30,128 bases of DNA from Desulfobulbaceae bacterium (GCA_023230525.1 JALNXE010000054.1:1-30128); one strand, 5' to 3'. Shown: positions 22,869-30,128, counted from the first letter of the stretch. The notes: generated by a model from the sequence alone, not told the origin. Numbers and translations: made by a program.

Positions 22869-24667
22869 GCCAACACCTTCTTCTCCAGCCCAACGGTTTC
22901 CTCTTCCAGCTTCAAGATGTCCGCCTTGATGTCGGCAAGCGCACGCAGGGGCTTGAACTCATAAAAATACTTGGTGAAGTTGATCTCATATCCGGTCTTG
23001 GTTTTGCTCTCGTCAATCCAGGCATCCGGCACATGGGGTTTGACCTCGCGGTCAAAATATTCCTGGATGGTCTGCGGGGCCAACTTCCCGTTTTCGTTCT
23101 TACGCAGGAAGGGGATGTTTTCAGAATCACGCAAAGAACTGTCCGGCTTGAGGTTGCCTTCCCGGTCCTTGACGATCTTGCCCTTGTCATTTCTCAAGGG
23201 CCGTTCAACCGTCACCCGCCAGTAACCGAAATAGGCGTTTGGGAATATCTTGCAAAACTCGTTTTCCTGAAAATCGCCATAGATGGTGGTGATAAGGCCA
23301 ATACCCTTTTCGTTACCATTTTCAGCAATGGCTTTGCGCTTGTTGCCAAGACTCCGGGGCATCTTCTGCCAGAAGCGGTTGAAAGGGAATTTGCCTTCCT
23401 TGACCAGTTCTTCATCCTTTGCGCCGGTGGCGTTGATAAGTTGTATCTTGCCCTTGCGCTTTGAGGCTTTATGGTTGGAGAGTATCCAGACATAGGTTGA
23501 AATGCCGGTATTGTAAAAAAGCTGGTCCGGCAGGGCGATAATGGCCTCCAGGAGATCGTTTTCTATGATCCATTTGCGGATTTCGCTTTCACCGCTTCCG
23601 GCCTGGCCGGTGAACAGGGGCGAACCGTTAAAAACAATGCCGATGCGGCTGCCGTCTGGTTTCATCTTGGAAATCATGTGCTGCAGAAAGAGAAAGGCGC
23701 CGTCATTGATTCGGGGCAAACCCGCGCCGAAACGTCCGGCGAAACCTTTATTCTCGCTTTCAGCCTTGATGATCTTCTCCGCCTTTTTCCAGTCCACCCC
23801 AAAGGGAGGGTTGGAGAGCATATAGTCGAATTTCTCATCTTCCAGGCCATCCACGGTAAAGGTGTTGCCGAACTTCATATTTGCCGGGTTCTGACCCTTG
23901 ATGAGCATGTCCGCCTTGCAGATGGCGTATGACTCCGGGTTGATCTCTTGGCCGAAGACCTCAAGCTTTGCCTTGGGATTAAGGTCGTTCAGGTAGGTTT
24001 CCGCCACCGACAACATGCCGCCGGTGCCGCAGGCCGGATCATACATGGTCTTGACCAGGCCCGGCTTGGTCAACATATCGCGGTCGGTGATGAACAGGAC
24101 ATTGACCATCATTTTAATTACTTCACGCGGTGTAAAATGTTCCCCGGCGGTCTCGTTGGAAAGCTCGGCGAATTTGCGGATCAACTCTTCAAAGACGTAT
24201 CCCATCTGCATGGTTTCCATCCCGGAAAGGTCAATTTCAGCAAAGGCTTTAACCACTTGGAAAAGAAGATCATTTCTTGGATCATCCATCTTTTCTATCT
24301 GGGCCTCGAAACTGAAATATTCCAGTATCTCCCGCGCCCCGGCGGAAAAACCGTTGATGAAGTTGCGCAGGTTGGCGGCGATATTATCCGGATCGGCAAC
24401 GAGCTTGGCAAAATCGTACTGGCTACGGTTATGGAAGTTGAGTTTTGCCACCTTGTTGAGGGTGACATCTTTGGCACTGTCCGAGAGTTTTTCAATCTTG
24501 GGCAGGTAATCCAGCACCTTTTGCTTGGTCTGGGCCAGCACGCAATCCAACCGCCGTAAAACAGTCATCGGCAGAATCACCTTGCCGTAATCCGACTGCC
24601 TGTAGTCACCGCGTAGCAGGTCGGCGACTTTCCAGATCAAATTGGCCTTTTCCTTAAAGTCTATCAT
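22865..24667 (-). CDS. hsdM: Type I restriction enzyme M subunit (N6-adenine methylase)
   Basis: 600 residues. An N-terminal helical HsdM domain (MIDFKEKANLIWKVADLLRG, LRRLDCVL) precedes the methylase core: AdoMet motif I DPACGTGGMLSVAE (about 210-223) and catalytic NPPFGVDW (about 285-292). The C-terminal ~200 residues are typical for the family. It modifies adenine in the target set by HsdS and also forms part of the nuclease complex. It is the first gene of the operon. A weak AAGGA lies about 11 nt before the start. Upstream are ~140 bp and then an integrase remnant; no clean promoter is evident. Confidence 0.96.
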   Translation of the reverse strand: MIDFKEKANLIWKVADLLRGDYRQSDYGKVILPMTVLRRLDCVLAQTKQKVLDYLPKIEKLSDSAKDVTLNKVAKLNFHNRSQYDFAKLVADPDNIAANLRNFINGFSAGAREILEYFSFEAQIEKMDDPRNDLLFQVVKAFAEIDLSGMETMQMGYVFEELIRKFAELSNETAGEHFTPREVIKMMVNVLFITDRDMLTKPGLVKTMYDPACGTGGMLSVAETYLNDLNPKAKLEVFGQEINPESYAICKADMLIKGQNPANMKFGNTFTVDGLEDEKFDYMLSNPPFGVDWKKAEKIIKAESENKGFAGRFGAGLPRINDGAFLFLQHMISKMKPDGSRIGIVFNGSPLFTGQAGSGESEIRKWIIENDLLEAIIALPDQLFYNTGISTYVWILSNHKASKRKGKIQLINATGAKDEELVKEGKFPFNRFWQKMPRSLGNKRKAIAENGNEKGIGLITTIYGDFQENEFCKIFPNAYFGYWRVTVERPLRNDKGKIVKDREGNLKPDSSLRDSENIPFLRKNENGKLAPQTIQEYFDREVKPHVPDAWIDESKTKTGYEINFTKYFYEFKPLRALADIKADILKLEEETVGLEKKVLA

Positions 24668-24812
24668 TCGTGTTATGTCCTTGGTGAATCCACAGAGAAA
24701 ACGGGCGGCAATAAGCTGGTATTGTCTTGCACATTGAGCAAATTACTTATTGAAGAGATATTCAGTTTATGTAACAGGGAGGTATATAATTCTCAAGAAA
24801 TATCGCGCATAA

Positions 24813-24938
24813 CAGAAGCCCCAAAGAATTTCCGGCCACAAAACCCTGCAAATGGTGGCGCGCTATAGCCACCAGAACGGAGAGCATATTCAAGCGGCTA
24901 TGGATGTGTTGGAAAAACGTTACAAAGCCGCTGGATGA
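24813..24938 (+). pseudogene. 3' remnant of a tyrosine-recombinase integrase
   Basis: A short plus-strand reading after an in-frame TAA (24810-24812) gives ISGHKTLQMVARYSHQ followed by about 24 residues and a TGA at 24936-24938. GHKTLQMVARYSH is the C-terminal active-site block of tyrosine recombinases, with the catalytic Tyr in RYSH. The N-terminal ~300 residues are gone. It points toward the 3' end of tRNA-Leu, the usual arrangement of an integrase next to its tRNA attachment site. This implies that the neighbouring RM genes arrived on, or were left by, an integrative element. Confidence 0.7.
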
Positions 24939-25010
24939 ACAGGCAAAAGCGGAAGCACTTTTTCTGACACAGTTACACAGGAATTACACAGACCAAAAAA
25001 ACAAAGAAAA

Positions 25011-25040
25011 AGGGGTTACAGCAATCGCGCTGTAACCCCT
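25011..25040 (-). terminator. Intrinsic terminator after tRNA-Leu
   Basis: Perfect 12-bp stem AGGGGTTACAGC/GCTGTAACCCCT (25011-25022 with 25029-25040), 6-nt loop. On the minus strand it is followed by TTTTCTTTGTTTTTTT. It lies 10 nt past the encoded CCA end of the tRNA. Confidence 0.85.
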
Positions 25041-25049
25041 TTATTTTAT

Positions 25050-25136
25050 TGGTGCCGGAGGTCGGGATCGAACCGACATGACCTTGCGGTCGCGGGATTT
25101 TGAGTCCCGTGCGTCTACCAGTTTCACCACTCCGGC
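25050..25136 (-). tRNA. tRNA-Leu (anticodon CAA)
   Basis: 87 nt including an encoded CCA. The acceptor stem GCCGGAG/CTCCGGC, anticodon stem CGGGA/TCCCG with loop CTCAAAA (anticodon CAA, reads UUG), a long class II variable arm (GACC-GCAA-GGTC), and T arm GTCGG-TTCGATC-CCGAC all pair. It has its own terminator, and an integrase fragment lies just past its 3' side, so it is a probable integration site. Confidence 0.97.
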
Positions 25137-25220
25137 TTTTTTTTATTTTTGCGGGCGCTGCAGGCTGAAACTACAACTTTTATCGAAGAGCAACAAAGAT
25201 GCGACTCGACAATGACCTTA

Positions 25221-25247
25221 AATATACTACTTCCTGTTAATTTTCAA
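25221..25247 (-). promoter_or_regulatory. Putative promoter of tRNA-Leu
   Basis: On the minus strand TTGAAA (25247-25242), a 15-bp spacer (or 17 bp to TATTTA), and TATATT (25226-25221), 85 bp before the tRNA. The rest of 25137-25373 shows no gene. Confidence 0.4.
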
Positions 25248-25373
25248 GTATTTTTGCCGGGGGAGCAGGTACGAAAAGCCGGGGACGGAAAAATCCCCCG
25301 CTCACCGCCACAGGAGGTGATCAACTGAAAGAAACATGGCAGGCAGCAAACTTCTGCCGGGCAAGCGGCTACA

Positions 25374-25871
25374 TCATCTTTCGCAGATGCCCCGGAAAAC
25401 CTGGCGCAGCACCGGATCACTCAATTTGGCAAACAGCTGCTCCTCATACTCATCCTGAGCAACCGCCTCCTCTTCCAGAGTATCGGCTACCTGGCCGGAC
25501 GGGGTTTCAACGTTTTCCGCCACAAAGATAAAACCCTCGGGCTCCACCTGCAGCTTGCTGCCCCGCTTCTTGTTGAGCCAGCGGTCGCACTCGTCATGGG
25601 TGCCCACATAGAGCAGAAACAGCTCACTGTCCCTTTTCAGACTGATCAGCCGGTAGCCGCTGCCCAGGTCGTATTTCAGACACTTTCTGACCCGCAACTC
25701 CCCGCGCTTGGTGCGTTTGTTCATCATGGCCACACACTGCCAGCCATCCACGGCCAGCTGCCGGATGATCTCCGCGGCCCGCTCCGCGGCCTGGGCTCCC
25801 TTCCTGTCAGTCTTGCCCAGGGCCTTCAGCTGTTTCTCAAAAAGAGGTGTTCGATAAAGCGATAATTCCAT
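25374..25871 (-). CDS. RelE/ParE-like protein with acidic C-terminal extension
   Basis: 165 residues. The N-terminal ~100 (LYRTPLFEKQLKALGKTDRKGAQ..., LRVRKCLKYDLGSGYRLISLKRDSELFLLYVGTHDECDRWLNKKRG) have the order of a RelE/ParE superfamily toxin fold. The C-terminal ~65 residues are acidic and unrelated. A GAGGAG site precedes the start by 2-3 nt. No antitoxin-like gene is adjacent. It may therefore be an orphan mRNA-interferase-like protein, a fused toxin plus neutralising tail, or a non-toxic relative. The assignment by eye is moderate. Confidence 0.55.
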   Translation of the reverse strand: MELSLYRTPLFEKQLKALGKTDRKGAQAAERAAEIIRQLAVDGWQCVAMMNKRTKRGELRVRKCLKYDLGSGYRLISLKRDSELFLLYVGTHDECDRWLNKKRGSKLQVEPEGFIFVAENVETPSGQVADTLEEEAVAQDEYEEQLFAKLSDPVLRQVFRGICER

Positions 25872-25889
25872 GGCTCCTCACTTCTCCCA

Positions 25890-25996
25890 GGGCGGTTCAC
25901 GAACCGCCCCTGCACAGCGCCCTTTATGTTGCGCGAACCGCCCCCGGGTATAGGGCAACCACAAGGGGTGCCCTTACAGCCCCGGTTCATGAACCG
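25890..25996. repeat. Cluster of palindromic repeats (REP-like)
   Basis: 25890-25909 is a palindrome with 9-bp arms GGGCGGTTC/GAACCGCCC and a 2-nt centre. A half copy (GAACCGCCCC) lies at 25935-25944, an imperfect hairpin AGGGCAACC/GGGTGCCCT at 25952-25974, and a second palindrome CGGTTCATGAACCG at 25983-25996. Possibly an extragenic repeat element used as a transcript-end structure between the rhodanese and RelE-like genes. Confidence 0.7.
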
Positions 25997-26013
25997 CCCC
26001 TGCGGCGCCACCA

Positions 26014-26547
26014 TTATTTTACGCTTTCCGCCGGGTATCCGGCGCCTTTCCAGGCAAAGATGCCGCCGGGATAGCGCAGCACATTCCTGTAGCCGAGCTT
26101 CCTGGCCCACTCGGCCCCGTTGTGGCTGCGGGTGCACTTGACAAAGCCGCAGTAGACCACGATGGTCTTGTCCTTATCCGGGCCGAGCAGTGCTTCATAA
26201 TCGGCCTTGGTCTTGCCGTCCGTCTCCTTGGTGTCCCATTCCTTCATATCCGGGATGGGAAAGAGGAACTGTTTGGCGCCGGGGATATGTTCCTTTTTAT
26301 AACTGTCTTCATAGGGCATGGTATCAACAATGACCATGTCCTTGCCGCTATCGATCATTTTTTTCAATTCTTCCGTGGAGATAACATCATAGCCGCCGCG
26401 CTGCACCTCCCGCACCAGCTTGATTGCCCCGGTTTCCGTCTCCACTTCCTGCTCGAATTTGTTCTTGCCAAAGGCAAAGGCCTGCGTTGAAAAGGCCAGC
26501 AGCATGACCACCAGCGCCAGCGCCATACAGATCTTACTCTTTCTCAT
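26014..26547 (-). CDS. Secreted rhodanese-domain protein
   Basis: 177 residues with a signal peptide (MRKSKICMALALVVMLLAFSTQAFA) and one rhodanese domain: VIVDTMPYEDSYKKEHIPGA (about 73-91), the active-site loop starting at Cys133 (VYCGFVKCTRSHNGA), and YPGGIFAWKGAGYP at the end. Rhodaneses carry sulfur on the active Cys; the second cysteine in this loop (Cys138) could form a disulfide, so a redox role is possible. GAGGAG precedes the start. It follows the MauE/DoxX gene by 17 nt, likely in one operon with the reductase genes. Confidence 0.9.
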   Translation of the reverse strand: MRKSKICMALALVVMLLAFSTQAFAFGKNKFEQEVETETGAIKLVREVQRGGYDVISTEELKKMIDSGKDMVIVDTMPYEDSYKKEHIPGAKQFLFPIPDMKEWDTKETDGKTKADYEALLGPDKDKTIVVYCGFVKCTRSHNGAEWARKLGYRNVLRYPGGIFAWKGAGYPAESVK

Positions 26548-26563
26548 TTCTTTCTCCTCATTT

Positions 26564-27049
26564 TCATTTTTTTCTGATAAACAGCCCCTGCCGGGACTGT
26601 TTCGTTAACTGGGTATGACGCCACCAATAGAGATAGACCGCTCCCGTCATCATGGCCACATCCCGCGCGAGCGAGCTGTGCAGGCTGCCATAGACCTGCG
26701 CCTCTGGATCTTCCGGGCCGAAACAGCCGCAATCAATGTCCAGCCCGAGCAGGATGCCGTAAGCGAGCACCGCAATAAACAGCAGCAGCAGGATAACCAG
26801 CGCAGCCAGCGCGCCCCGCATGTCAAGCAGCAGCCCCAGGGCGGCCAGCAGTTCCGCCAAAGGCAGCATGACGGCCACCGGCCAGACCAGGGTTTCCGGC
26901 AGCAGGCCGAAGTCGTTAATTACCGTGGCAAAATTCTGCAGGTCGCCCAGTTTCAGGATACCGGCATAGAGGAAGAGCAGGCCGAGCAGACTGCGGACCA
27001 GCAGATAGGCCCGGGAAGAAATGAATACCCCCGGCAATAGGGCGGTCAT
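26564..27049 (-). CDS. MauE/DoxX-family redox-associated membrane protein
   Basis: 161 residues with four membrane helices (RSLLGLLFLYAGILKLGDL, VMLPLAELLAALGLLLDM, ALVILLLLFIAVLAYGILLG, and one near 125-143). The short motif DIDCGCFG (about 102-109) lies at a membrane edge, typical for MauE/DoxX relatives that transfer electrons or disulfides across the membrane. The start overlaps the activase stop by 4 nt (ATGA), so it is co-translated. A partner could be the rhodanese encoded next. The alternative start near 27020 lacks support. Confidence 0.85.
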   Translation of the reverse strand: MTALLPGVFISSRAYLLVRSLLGLLFLYAGILKLGDLQNFATVINDFGLLPETLVWPVAVMLPLAELLAALGLLLDMRGALAALVILLLLFIAVLAYGILLGLDIDCGCFGPEDPEAQVYGSLHSSLARDVAMMTGAVYLYWWRHTQLTKQSRQGLFIRKK

Positions 27050-27795
27050 ACCAGACCCGCCTGGATGGCCGCCCCCAGGGCGCCGACGATGTCCGGCAGC
27101 TCGGGAGACAGCACCATGACCCCGTCCAGCCGCTCCTGCAGCAATTTCACGATGCAGGGATTACGGGCCACGCCGCCGGAAAAGACCAGGCAGTCGCCAT
27201 AGCCCACCCGGTTCAACATGCCGAGCAGCCTGCTGACCACCGAGAGATGCACCCCCATGGCAATATCCTTGGGCGGCACCCCGCGGTTCTTCATGGAAAT
27301 CACCTCGGACTCGGCAAAAACCGTGCACATGGAGTTGATGGCCACGTCCTGCCCGGACTCCAGGGCAGCGGGGCCGAACTCAGCCAGGCTGTAGCCCAGG
27401 GTGGCGGCCATGATTTCCAGAAACCGGCCGGTTCCCGCTGCGCACTTGTCATTCATCTGAAAGTTGCTGACCCGGCCCGCCTCATCGAGTGCGATCACCT
27501 TGGAATCCTGGCCGCCGATATCGACAATGGTGCGGCAATCCGGGAAATAATATCTGGCTCCCAGGGCATGGGCCTTGATCTCGGTAATCACCTCATGGGC
27601 AAAATGCTTCTGGGCCAGGTGACCGCCGTAGCCGGTGGCCACCACCCTGACCGGCGCAAGGCCGGCCATCATCTCCAGGGACTGCCGGTGCGGGTCGAAA
27701 CCGCTCTCCCTGATCTGGTGACTGATCAGCCTGCCATCCTGCAGGGCGGCAATTTTGACGGTCCGCGAGCCGAGATCCACGCCGACAAACATCAT
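27046..27795 (-). CDS. HgdC-type ATP-dependent activase (2-hydroxyacyl-CoA dehydratase/double-cubane)
   Basis: 249 residues of the BadF/HgdC ASKHA family: the phosphate loop VGVDLGSRTVK, VDIGGQDSK, and the two cysteines that bridge a 4Fe-4S cluster across the dimer, Cys118 (NDKCAAGTGRFLEIMA) and Cys157 (INSMCTVFAESEVISM). It uses ATP to push an electron at very low potential to its partner, here the HgdB-like protein encoded upstream. The start ATG overlaps the partner's TAA (TAATG). Length is about normal for the family. Confidence 0.95.
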   Translation of the reverse strand: MMFVGVDLGSRTVKIAALQDGRLISHQIRESGFDPHRQSLEMMAGLAPVRVVATGYGGHLAQKHFAHEVITEIKAHALGARYYFPDCRTIVDIGGQDSKVIALDEAGRVSNFQMNDKCAAGTGRFLEIMAATLGYSLAEFGPAALESGQDVAINSMCTVFAESEVISMKNRGVPPKDIAMGVHLSVVSRLLGMLNRVGYGDCLVFSGGVARNPCIVKLLQERLDGVMVLSPELPDIVGALGAAIQAGLV

Positions 27796-29084
27796 TATCC
27801 CCTGATCTGCTCCAGAAAGGCCTCGATTCTGGTCTGCAGCTGCCCCACGTCCTCGGGAGAATAATCGGACTCAATGGCGAGATAGGGGATGCCTTCCCGC
27901 TGGCAGGCCTCTTTGATCCTGATCTCCTCCACATTGTAAGTGTGGCAGAACTGCAGGGAATAATGCAGAATTCCCTGGGCCGTGCTTGCCCGGTACTCCT
28001 TGATCACCTGGCCGATGCGCTCATCATTGGGGGTAAAGCAGGAGCAGTCGATCTGCATGTAGCGGTCGGTCAGCACATCGAGCATGCCGTCCACATCGCT
28101 TACGTTCTCGTCAATGAGATCCTTGAAATAGCGGCTGCCGATACAGCTCTCCTCACCCACGATGACCGCGCCGGCGGTCTCCACCAGATTATGCACCTTC
28201 CAGTTGGGCAGGGCCATGGGCACCCCGGCCACCATCACCCGGGGGGCATCCGCCGGCATGACGCCTTCGCCTTTTTTGACCCTCTCCTCCAACTCGTCGC
28301 ACAGGGCATTTAATTTCCCGCTAAAACGCACCGGCTCATCGTAAAAGGCGATCTGCTCAATGAGCAGGGCATCCTTGCCGCTGATGGGGGCCGGATTGCT
28401 GGCCCGCAGCCGGGCAAGCCGCTGCAGGGCCCGGCGTTTATCGTTGATGACCTTGATGGCTGCGGCCAGATCATCGGCGGATATCTTTTTGCCGGAAACC
28501 ACCTCAACCTTGCGCTTGAACTCCCTCACCTCATCCAGCCACAGTTCCTTGTCCCGCTTGTTTTTCATCTGCGGGATCTCCATGACATAGGTGGGAACGA
28601 GCCGGTCCAGTATCTCCCAGGTCTTTTTCTTGGCATCACAGGTGGTTTCGCCGTAGACGAAATCAACCACCTGGAAATAGGGGCAGATCTTCCCGGCCTT
28701 GAAGCCATAGGCTGATTTGACCATGGGACAGATATTGCGGGGCAGAATCTTTTCCGCGTCCGGGATGGAGCCCTGGGAGCCGCCGCACAATCCCACGCAG
28801 ATACCGCCGGCAGCCACCACCACCTCCTCCGGGATATAGACGCAGAAGGTGCCCACCACCGGCCGGCCCTCTTTCTTGGCCGCCACCAGCTCCTGCACCC
28901 GGCCGCCATGGATCTCCGCCACCATGTTGTCAAAATAATCCATCCGGGCCGGCCGGTTGGGCTGGGAAAGATAGATGGAGGCATAGGCGCTGCCCAGCAT
29001 CAGGCGCGCCTTGTCAAACCTTGCCACATCCATGCCCAGCTCCTGCCACATTTCCGGATATGCCTTCACCTCAAAATCCGCCAT
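27795..29084 (-). CDS. Double-cubane-cluster anaerobic reductase (HgdB-like)
   Basis: 429 residues resembling the HgdB/FldC side of 2-hydroxyacyl-CoA dehydratases and, by length and pairing with one activase only, the double-cubane-cluster reductases. Cysteine ligands are visible in GTFCVYIPEE, GICVGLCGGS, NICPMVKSAYGFK, KICPYFQV, TTCDAKKKTWE, EESCIGSRY, and DCSCFTPNDERI. The reaction may be reduction of a small hard-to-reduce substrate; the substrate is unknown. The ATG at 29084 is preferred over 29105 because GGGGGGAG lies 6 nt upstream. A promoter candidate lies at 29187-29214. It heads an operon with the activase, MauE-like and rhodanese genes. Confidence 0.9.
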   Translation of the reverse strand: MADFEVKAYPEMWQELGMDVARFDKARLMLGSAYASIYLSQPNRPARMDYFDNMVAEIHGGRVQELVAAKKEGRPVVGTFCVYIPEEVVVAAGGICVGLCGGSQGSIPDAEKILPRNICPMVKSAYGFKAGKICPYFQVVDFVYGETTCDAKKKTWEILDRLVPTYVMEIPQMKNKRDKELWLDEVREFKRKVEVVSGKKISADDLAAAIKVINDKRRALQRLARLRASNPAPISGKDALLIEQIAFYDEPVRFSGKLNALCDELEERVKKGEGVMPADAPRVMVAGVPMALPNWKVHNLVETAGAVIVGEESCIGSRYFKDLIDENVSDVDGMLDVLTDRYMQIDCSCFTPNDERIGQVIKEYRASTAQGILHYSLQFCHTYNVEEIRIKEACQREGIPYLAIESDYSPEDVGQLQTRIEAFLEQIRG

Positions 29085-29186
29085 GTTCCACTCCCCCCAA
29101 GCCATCAGGCTTCCTGTTGATCTTCGCCTTACTATTTCATGTCTCTGACTTTTCAGTAATAAATATCGCTCGCAGGCGTAGCCTTC

Positions 29187-29214
29187 AAAATATAGATATT
29201 TAGCTATAAGTCAA
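29187..29214 (-). promoter_or_regulatory. Putative promoter of the reductase operon
   Basis: On the minus strand TTGACT (29214-29209), a 16-bp spacer, TATTTT (29192-29187), about 100 bp before the reductase start. AT-rich surroundings. The region 29106-29328 holds no other feature apart from a short GCAGG/CCTGC hairpin near 29303. Confidence 0.45.
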
Positions 29215-29328
29215 ATTGGAAATTTTGATTTGAAGATACCCGGATATAGGAAAAGCGGATGACAGAAGGGTTGGGCACGGGAGATGGGATAGGAGCACCT
29301 CTTGCAGGTACCCCTGCGGGGGGACGGC

Positions 29329-29886
29329 TCAGGGGTTGAGATAAACCCGCTGAAAACGATAGAAGTAGTCGATGCCGGACCAGATGGTCAGCAGGAGGGC
29401 AATGTAGAGGATCACCAGACCGATCTGGTGCAGATAGGGAATGGGCAAAACCCCCAGGGGGAACATGAGGGTGCCCAGGGCGATGAGCTGGACCACGCTT
29501 TTCCATTTTCCCAGCCGGCTGGCGGCAATGACCAGCCCGGAGGATGCGGCGACCCCCCGCAGGCCGGTTACCACCAGTTCCCTGGAAAGAATCAGGAAAG
29601 CCACCCAGGCGGGCATTCTGCCCAGAGGAATCAGCATGACCAGGGCTGCGGCCACCAGCACCTTGTCAGCCAGCGGGTCCATCAGTTTGCCCAGTACCGA
29701 CTCCACCTTGTATTTCCTGGCGATATAGCCGTCAGCCAGATCGGTCAGCGCGGCGGACAGATACAGGCCAAAACCCAGCAGGCTGACCCAGGTCTCGGCA
29801 CCGGGGTAAAGACAGAGGAGCAGGAGCGGCGCGGCAACAAACCGGTAGCCGGTCAGAATATTCGGAACATGGGTGTACTGACTCAA
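29329..29886 (-). CDS. pgsA: CDP-diacylglycerol-glycerol-3-phosphate 3-phosphatidyltransferase
   Basis: 185 residues, four or more membrane helices, with the CDP-alcohol phosphotransferase motif DLADGYIAR (8 residues) GKLMDPLADK, that is Dx2DGx2ARx8Gx3Dx3D. It makes phosphatidylglycerophosphate, the first committed step to phosphatidylglycerol. I use the TTG at 29886, which gives the usual N-terminus (SQYTHVPNILTGYRF) and has AGGTG upstream. An ATG at 29985 gives 33 more residues but overlaps the upstream transglycosylase gene by 74 nt. Confidence 0.9.
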   Translation of the reverse strand: MSQYTHVPNILTGYRFVAAPLLLLCLYPGAETWVSLLGFGLYLSAALTDLADGYIARKYKVESVLGKLMDPLADKVLVAAALVMLIPLGRMPAWVAFLILSRELVVTGLRGVAASSGLVIAASRLGKWKSVVQLIALGTLMFPLGVLPIPYLHQIGLVILYIALLLTIWSGIDYFYRFQRVYLNP

Positions 29887-29911
29887 AGTTTCAACACCTG
29901 AAGGCGCCGCC

Positions 29912-30128
29912 TCATCCTCCCGTTCCAGAGGAAGAAGCGACCTGATAGCGCCGGTAATGGCGCAGAACTCTTTCGACATATTCAATGGTCTCCGGAATGT
30001 CCGGAATGCGGCCGATGCTTTTTACCACTTCAGGGCCGGCATTATATGCCGCCAGAGCGAGATGCAGATCATCGTCAAAGATGTTGAGCATTTTTCGCAG
30101 ATAGCGGGTGCCGCCGTTGATATTGTCC
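29912..30128 (-). CDS. Lytic transglycosylase (SLT type), 3' part only
   Basis: Open frame entering from the right edge of the window and ending with TGA at 29912-29914. It shows the C-terminal motifs of Slt/MltC-like lytic transglycosylases: NINGGTRYLRKML, LALAAYNAGPEVV and a YVERVLRHYRRY tail. Those enzymes cleave peptidoglycan glycan strands. The catalytic Glu and the N-terminus lie outside the window. Confidence 0.88.
   Translation of the reverse strand, partial: DNINGGTRYLRKMLNIFDDDLHLALAAYNAGPEVVKSIGRIPDIPETIEYVERVLRHYRRYQVASSSGTGG

Noticed and set aside
22799..24559. Plus-strand frames opposite hsdM.
   Set aside because: Antisense shadows of a gene with intact methylase motifs.
25137..25373. 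Possible gene or CRISPR-like repeats between tRNA-Leu and the RelE-like gene.
   Set aside because: No open frame of note and no regular repeats; only a tRNA promoter candidate. I saw no CRISPR array anywhere in the window.

Overview
The window looks like chromosome from an anaerobic or microaerophilic Gram-negative bacterium of the Desulfobacterota type (Desulfobulbales-like is my best guess). The reasons are the double-cubane-cluster reductase with its activase, a NapH-like polyferredoxin, DUF4492-cydAB, and a c-di-GMP and pseudopilin gene set with moderate GC and tight operons. This is inference from gene content; no marker gene fixes the taxon.

Layout. (1) 1-~870: remnant of an integrated element on the minus strand: an AlpA-type regulator, a truncated primase-polymerase gene, and a control region where two divergent promoters sit between two 23-bp inverted repeats. 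The rightward promoter leads into a short hairpin RNA that ends at a strong terminator. (2) 1470-10313: envelope and c-di-GMP genes: a GspG-like pseudopilin, a HAMP-GAF-HD-GYP phosphodiesterase, an anchored protein of unknown function, then a minus-strand run (unknown 453-aa protein, PilZ, MTH1187 family, a 50-aa CXXC protein, polyferredoxin, SH3 protein), and divergently a prepilin peptidase and a sigma-54 activator without a sensor domain. (3) 10464-13520: cytochrome bd operon (DUF4492, cydA, cydB) followed, after a hairpin, by an unlisted 30-codon membrane peptide gene. (4) 13653-16444: a CutA-TPR fusion and an HDOD protein, minus strand. (5) 16566-25136: a type I restriction-modification island beside tRNA-Leu(CAA). 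The order is hsdM-rhuM-hsdS-Ntn hydrolase-hsdR, and every junction is a 4-nt ATGA overlap. A dead tyrosine-integrase 3' end lies between hsdM and the tRNA. (6) 25374-29084: RelE-like protein, palindromic repeats, rhodanese, MauE/DoxX protein, 2-hydroxyacyl-CoA dehydratase-type activase and its double-cubane reductase partner. (7) 29329-30128: pgsA and the 3' end of a lytic transglycosylase gene.

The strongest candidate for something undescribed is the 333-aa protein at 19553-20554. Its first 60 residues carry the proteasome beta/HslV signature (Thr2, an Asp near 22, Lys36, a GST-A-A-Y segment), and it is translationally coupled between the specificity and restriction subunits of the type I system. 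Secondary candidates are the symmetric divergent control region with a putative small RNA at 701-865, the possible bd-oxidase micropeptide at 13428-13520, the CutA-TPR fusion, and the 50-aa CXXC protein coupled to a polyferredoxin.
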